DNA from: DASYAN01 sp963727755
Lineage (GTDB): Bacteria; Chloroflexota; Ktedonobacteria; Ktedonobacterales; Ktedonobacteraceae
Direction: 5' to 3'
DNA length: 64,000 nucleotides
NCBI GenBank assembly: GCA_963727755.1
Contig: CAVSHN010000017.1
Span: 310,001 to 374,000, forward strand
Position 1 is the first letter of the stretch; the number at the start of each line of letters is the position of its first letter. Shown here piece after piece: positions 63,506 to 64,000 of the stretch. The notes beneath the pieces are model-generated. The model saw only the letters and a list, made by a program, of their open reading frames with translations, was not told the origin of the DNA and ran no database searches. A program made the position numbers and the translations under genes.

Positions 63506-64000
63506 CTACGATACCTCGTCAACTAGATACAATTCAGCAGCTGGGCCAGTGGCCTGATGATGGGTACGAATGTAGAGGACAGCTCGCTCGGATAACCCTG
63601 CTGCCGCTGCCCAGCTCGGCCCCCACTTCAGCATGCCACCAAGCATAGCTGAGTTCACGATGCCAGCGAGGCAGTTTATGCATATCACAATATTGAGGCT
63701 CAACCACCAGTTTCGTTAATAGAGCTGGAGCCACTACTTTACCGATCACAATGACTGGTCGTGTCCAGAATGGTACACGGCCCTGAGCCTTCCCTACATC
63801 GTGTAAGAGAGCTGCCGCAAGCATGTCCCGCTCCACACAGCCACGAGCCTGCAAGCCTCGGCATACACGCAAACTGTGCCGCTGGTCAGCAACTGACATC
63901 TGGCGAAAAAGTGCAATAGCCGAAGCAGGCAACCATTGTTCCACTTCGGCATAGTCCTCATGCGTCAGAGGACTGACAAAACCAAGCTGCTGATATACCT
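63506..64000 (-). CDS. HD-domain protein, partial (N-terminus outside window) and frameshifted
   Basis: From the right edge the frame reads VYQQLGFVSPLTHEDYAEVE, then WLPASAIALFRQMSVADQRH. HD motifs: QRHSLRVCRGL (His), AAALLHDVGKAQG (His-Asp) and a later RWHRELSYAWWHAEVGAEL. A GGG/GG difference at 63610-63612 shifts the frame. The corrected C-terminus is AAAAGLSERAVLYIRTHHQ, ending in LVDEVS at 63506. HD proteins are metal-dependent phosphohydrolases; the substrate is unknown. Next to scpA. Confidence 0.75.

Overview
The window reads as chromosomal DNA of a member of Chloroflexota, most likely class Ktedonobacteria. The grounds are the str/S10 ribosomal gene order next to rpoB-rpoC, a long coiled-coil insertion in RpoC, an ISKra4-like transposase, a LuxR regulator with an NTPase and TPR region, and a long WD40 protein. 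This placement is inference; no rRNA or tRNA gene was seen to confirm it.

About 1-16.3 kb (minus strand) is the transcription/translation block rpoB-rpoC-rpsL-rpsG-fusA-tuf-rpsJ-rplC-rplD-rplW-rplB (rplB runs off the left edge). It is studded with a palindromic repeat of about 50 bp. The repeat lies between genes and also inside rplC, rplD, rpoB and a membrane-protein gene, where it is read in frame as a GSHTTSKDG-type peptide. rpoB carries about six single-base frameshifts. About 17.3-20.3 kb holds a membrane protein, a cysteine synthase, a single-domain response regulator and an Rrf2 regulator.

About 20.5-41.1 kb is an accessory region. A tandemly duplicated unit encodes a large carrier protein (two lipase-like alpha/beta-hydrolase domains, a membrane segment and a Gly/His-rich linker). 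In copy 1 it leads to an LHH nuclease domain and in copy 2 to an HNHP-motif (JAB-like) domain. Downstream genes encode a SUKH (SMI1/KNR4) immunity-type protein, a conserved unknown and a DUF3467-type protein; upstream lies a divergent MNT nucleotidyltransferase with a truncated HepT. This has the architecture of a polymorphic toxin/immunity system with an unusual lipase carrier. Copy 2 is interrupted by a 1.7-kb insertion sequence, copy 1 by a one-base frameshift, and a 5'-truncated third relative lies at 40.4 kb. A low-GC asparaginase gene sits at the distal end.

About 41.2-45.3 kb (minus) is a five-gene lipid operon (acyltransferase, CDP-alcohol phosphatidyltransferase, CdsA-like cytidylyltransferase, methyltransferase, alpha/beta hydrolase) resembling E. 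coli ynbABC. About 45.4-47.3 kb is a tandem array of small membrane-protein paralogs. A LuxR-type NTPase regulator, a two-component system, a zinc dehydrogenase, a HExxH protein with 72-bp repeats, a glycoside hydrolase 3 enzyme and a CvpA-like protein follow. About 59-61.3 kb is grpE-dnaJ-hspR behind a promoter overlapped by an HspR-type (HAIR-like) inverted repeat. About 61.4-62.6 kb has three tandem secreted Gly/Asn-rich small proteins. The window ends with scpA and an HD-domain gene.

Caution: at least a dozen genes carry single-base indels, most of them in short homopolymers. Many 'broken' genes here may therefore be sequencing errors rather than true pseudogenes.
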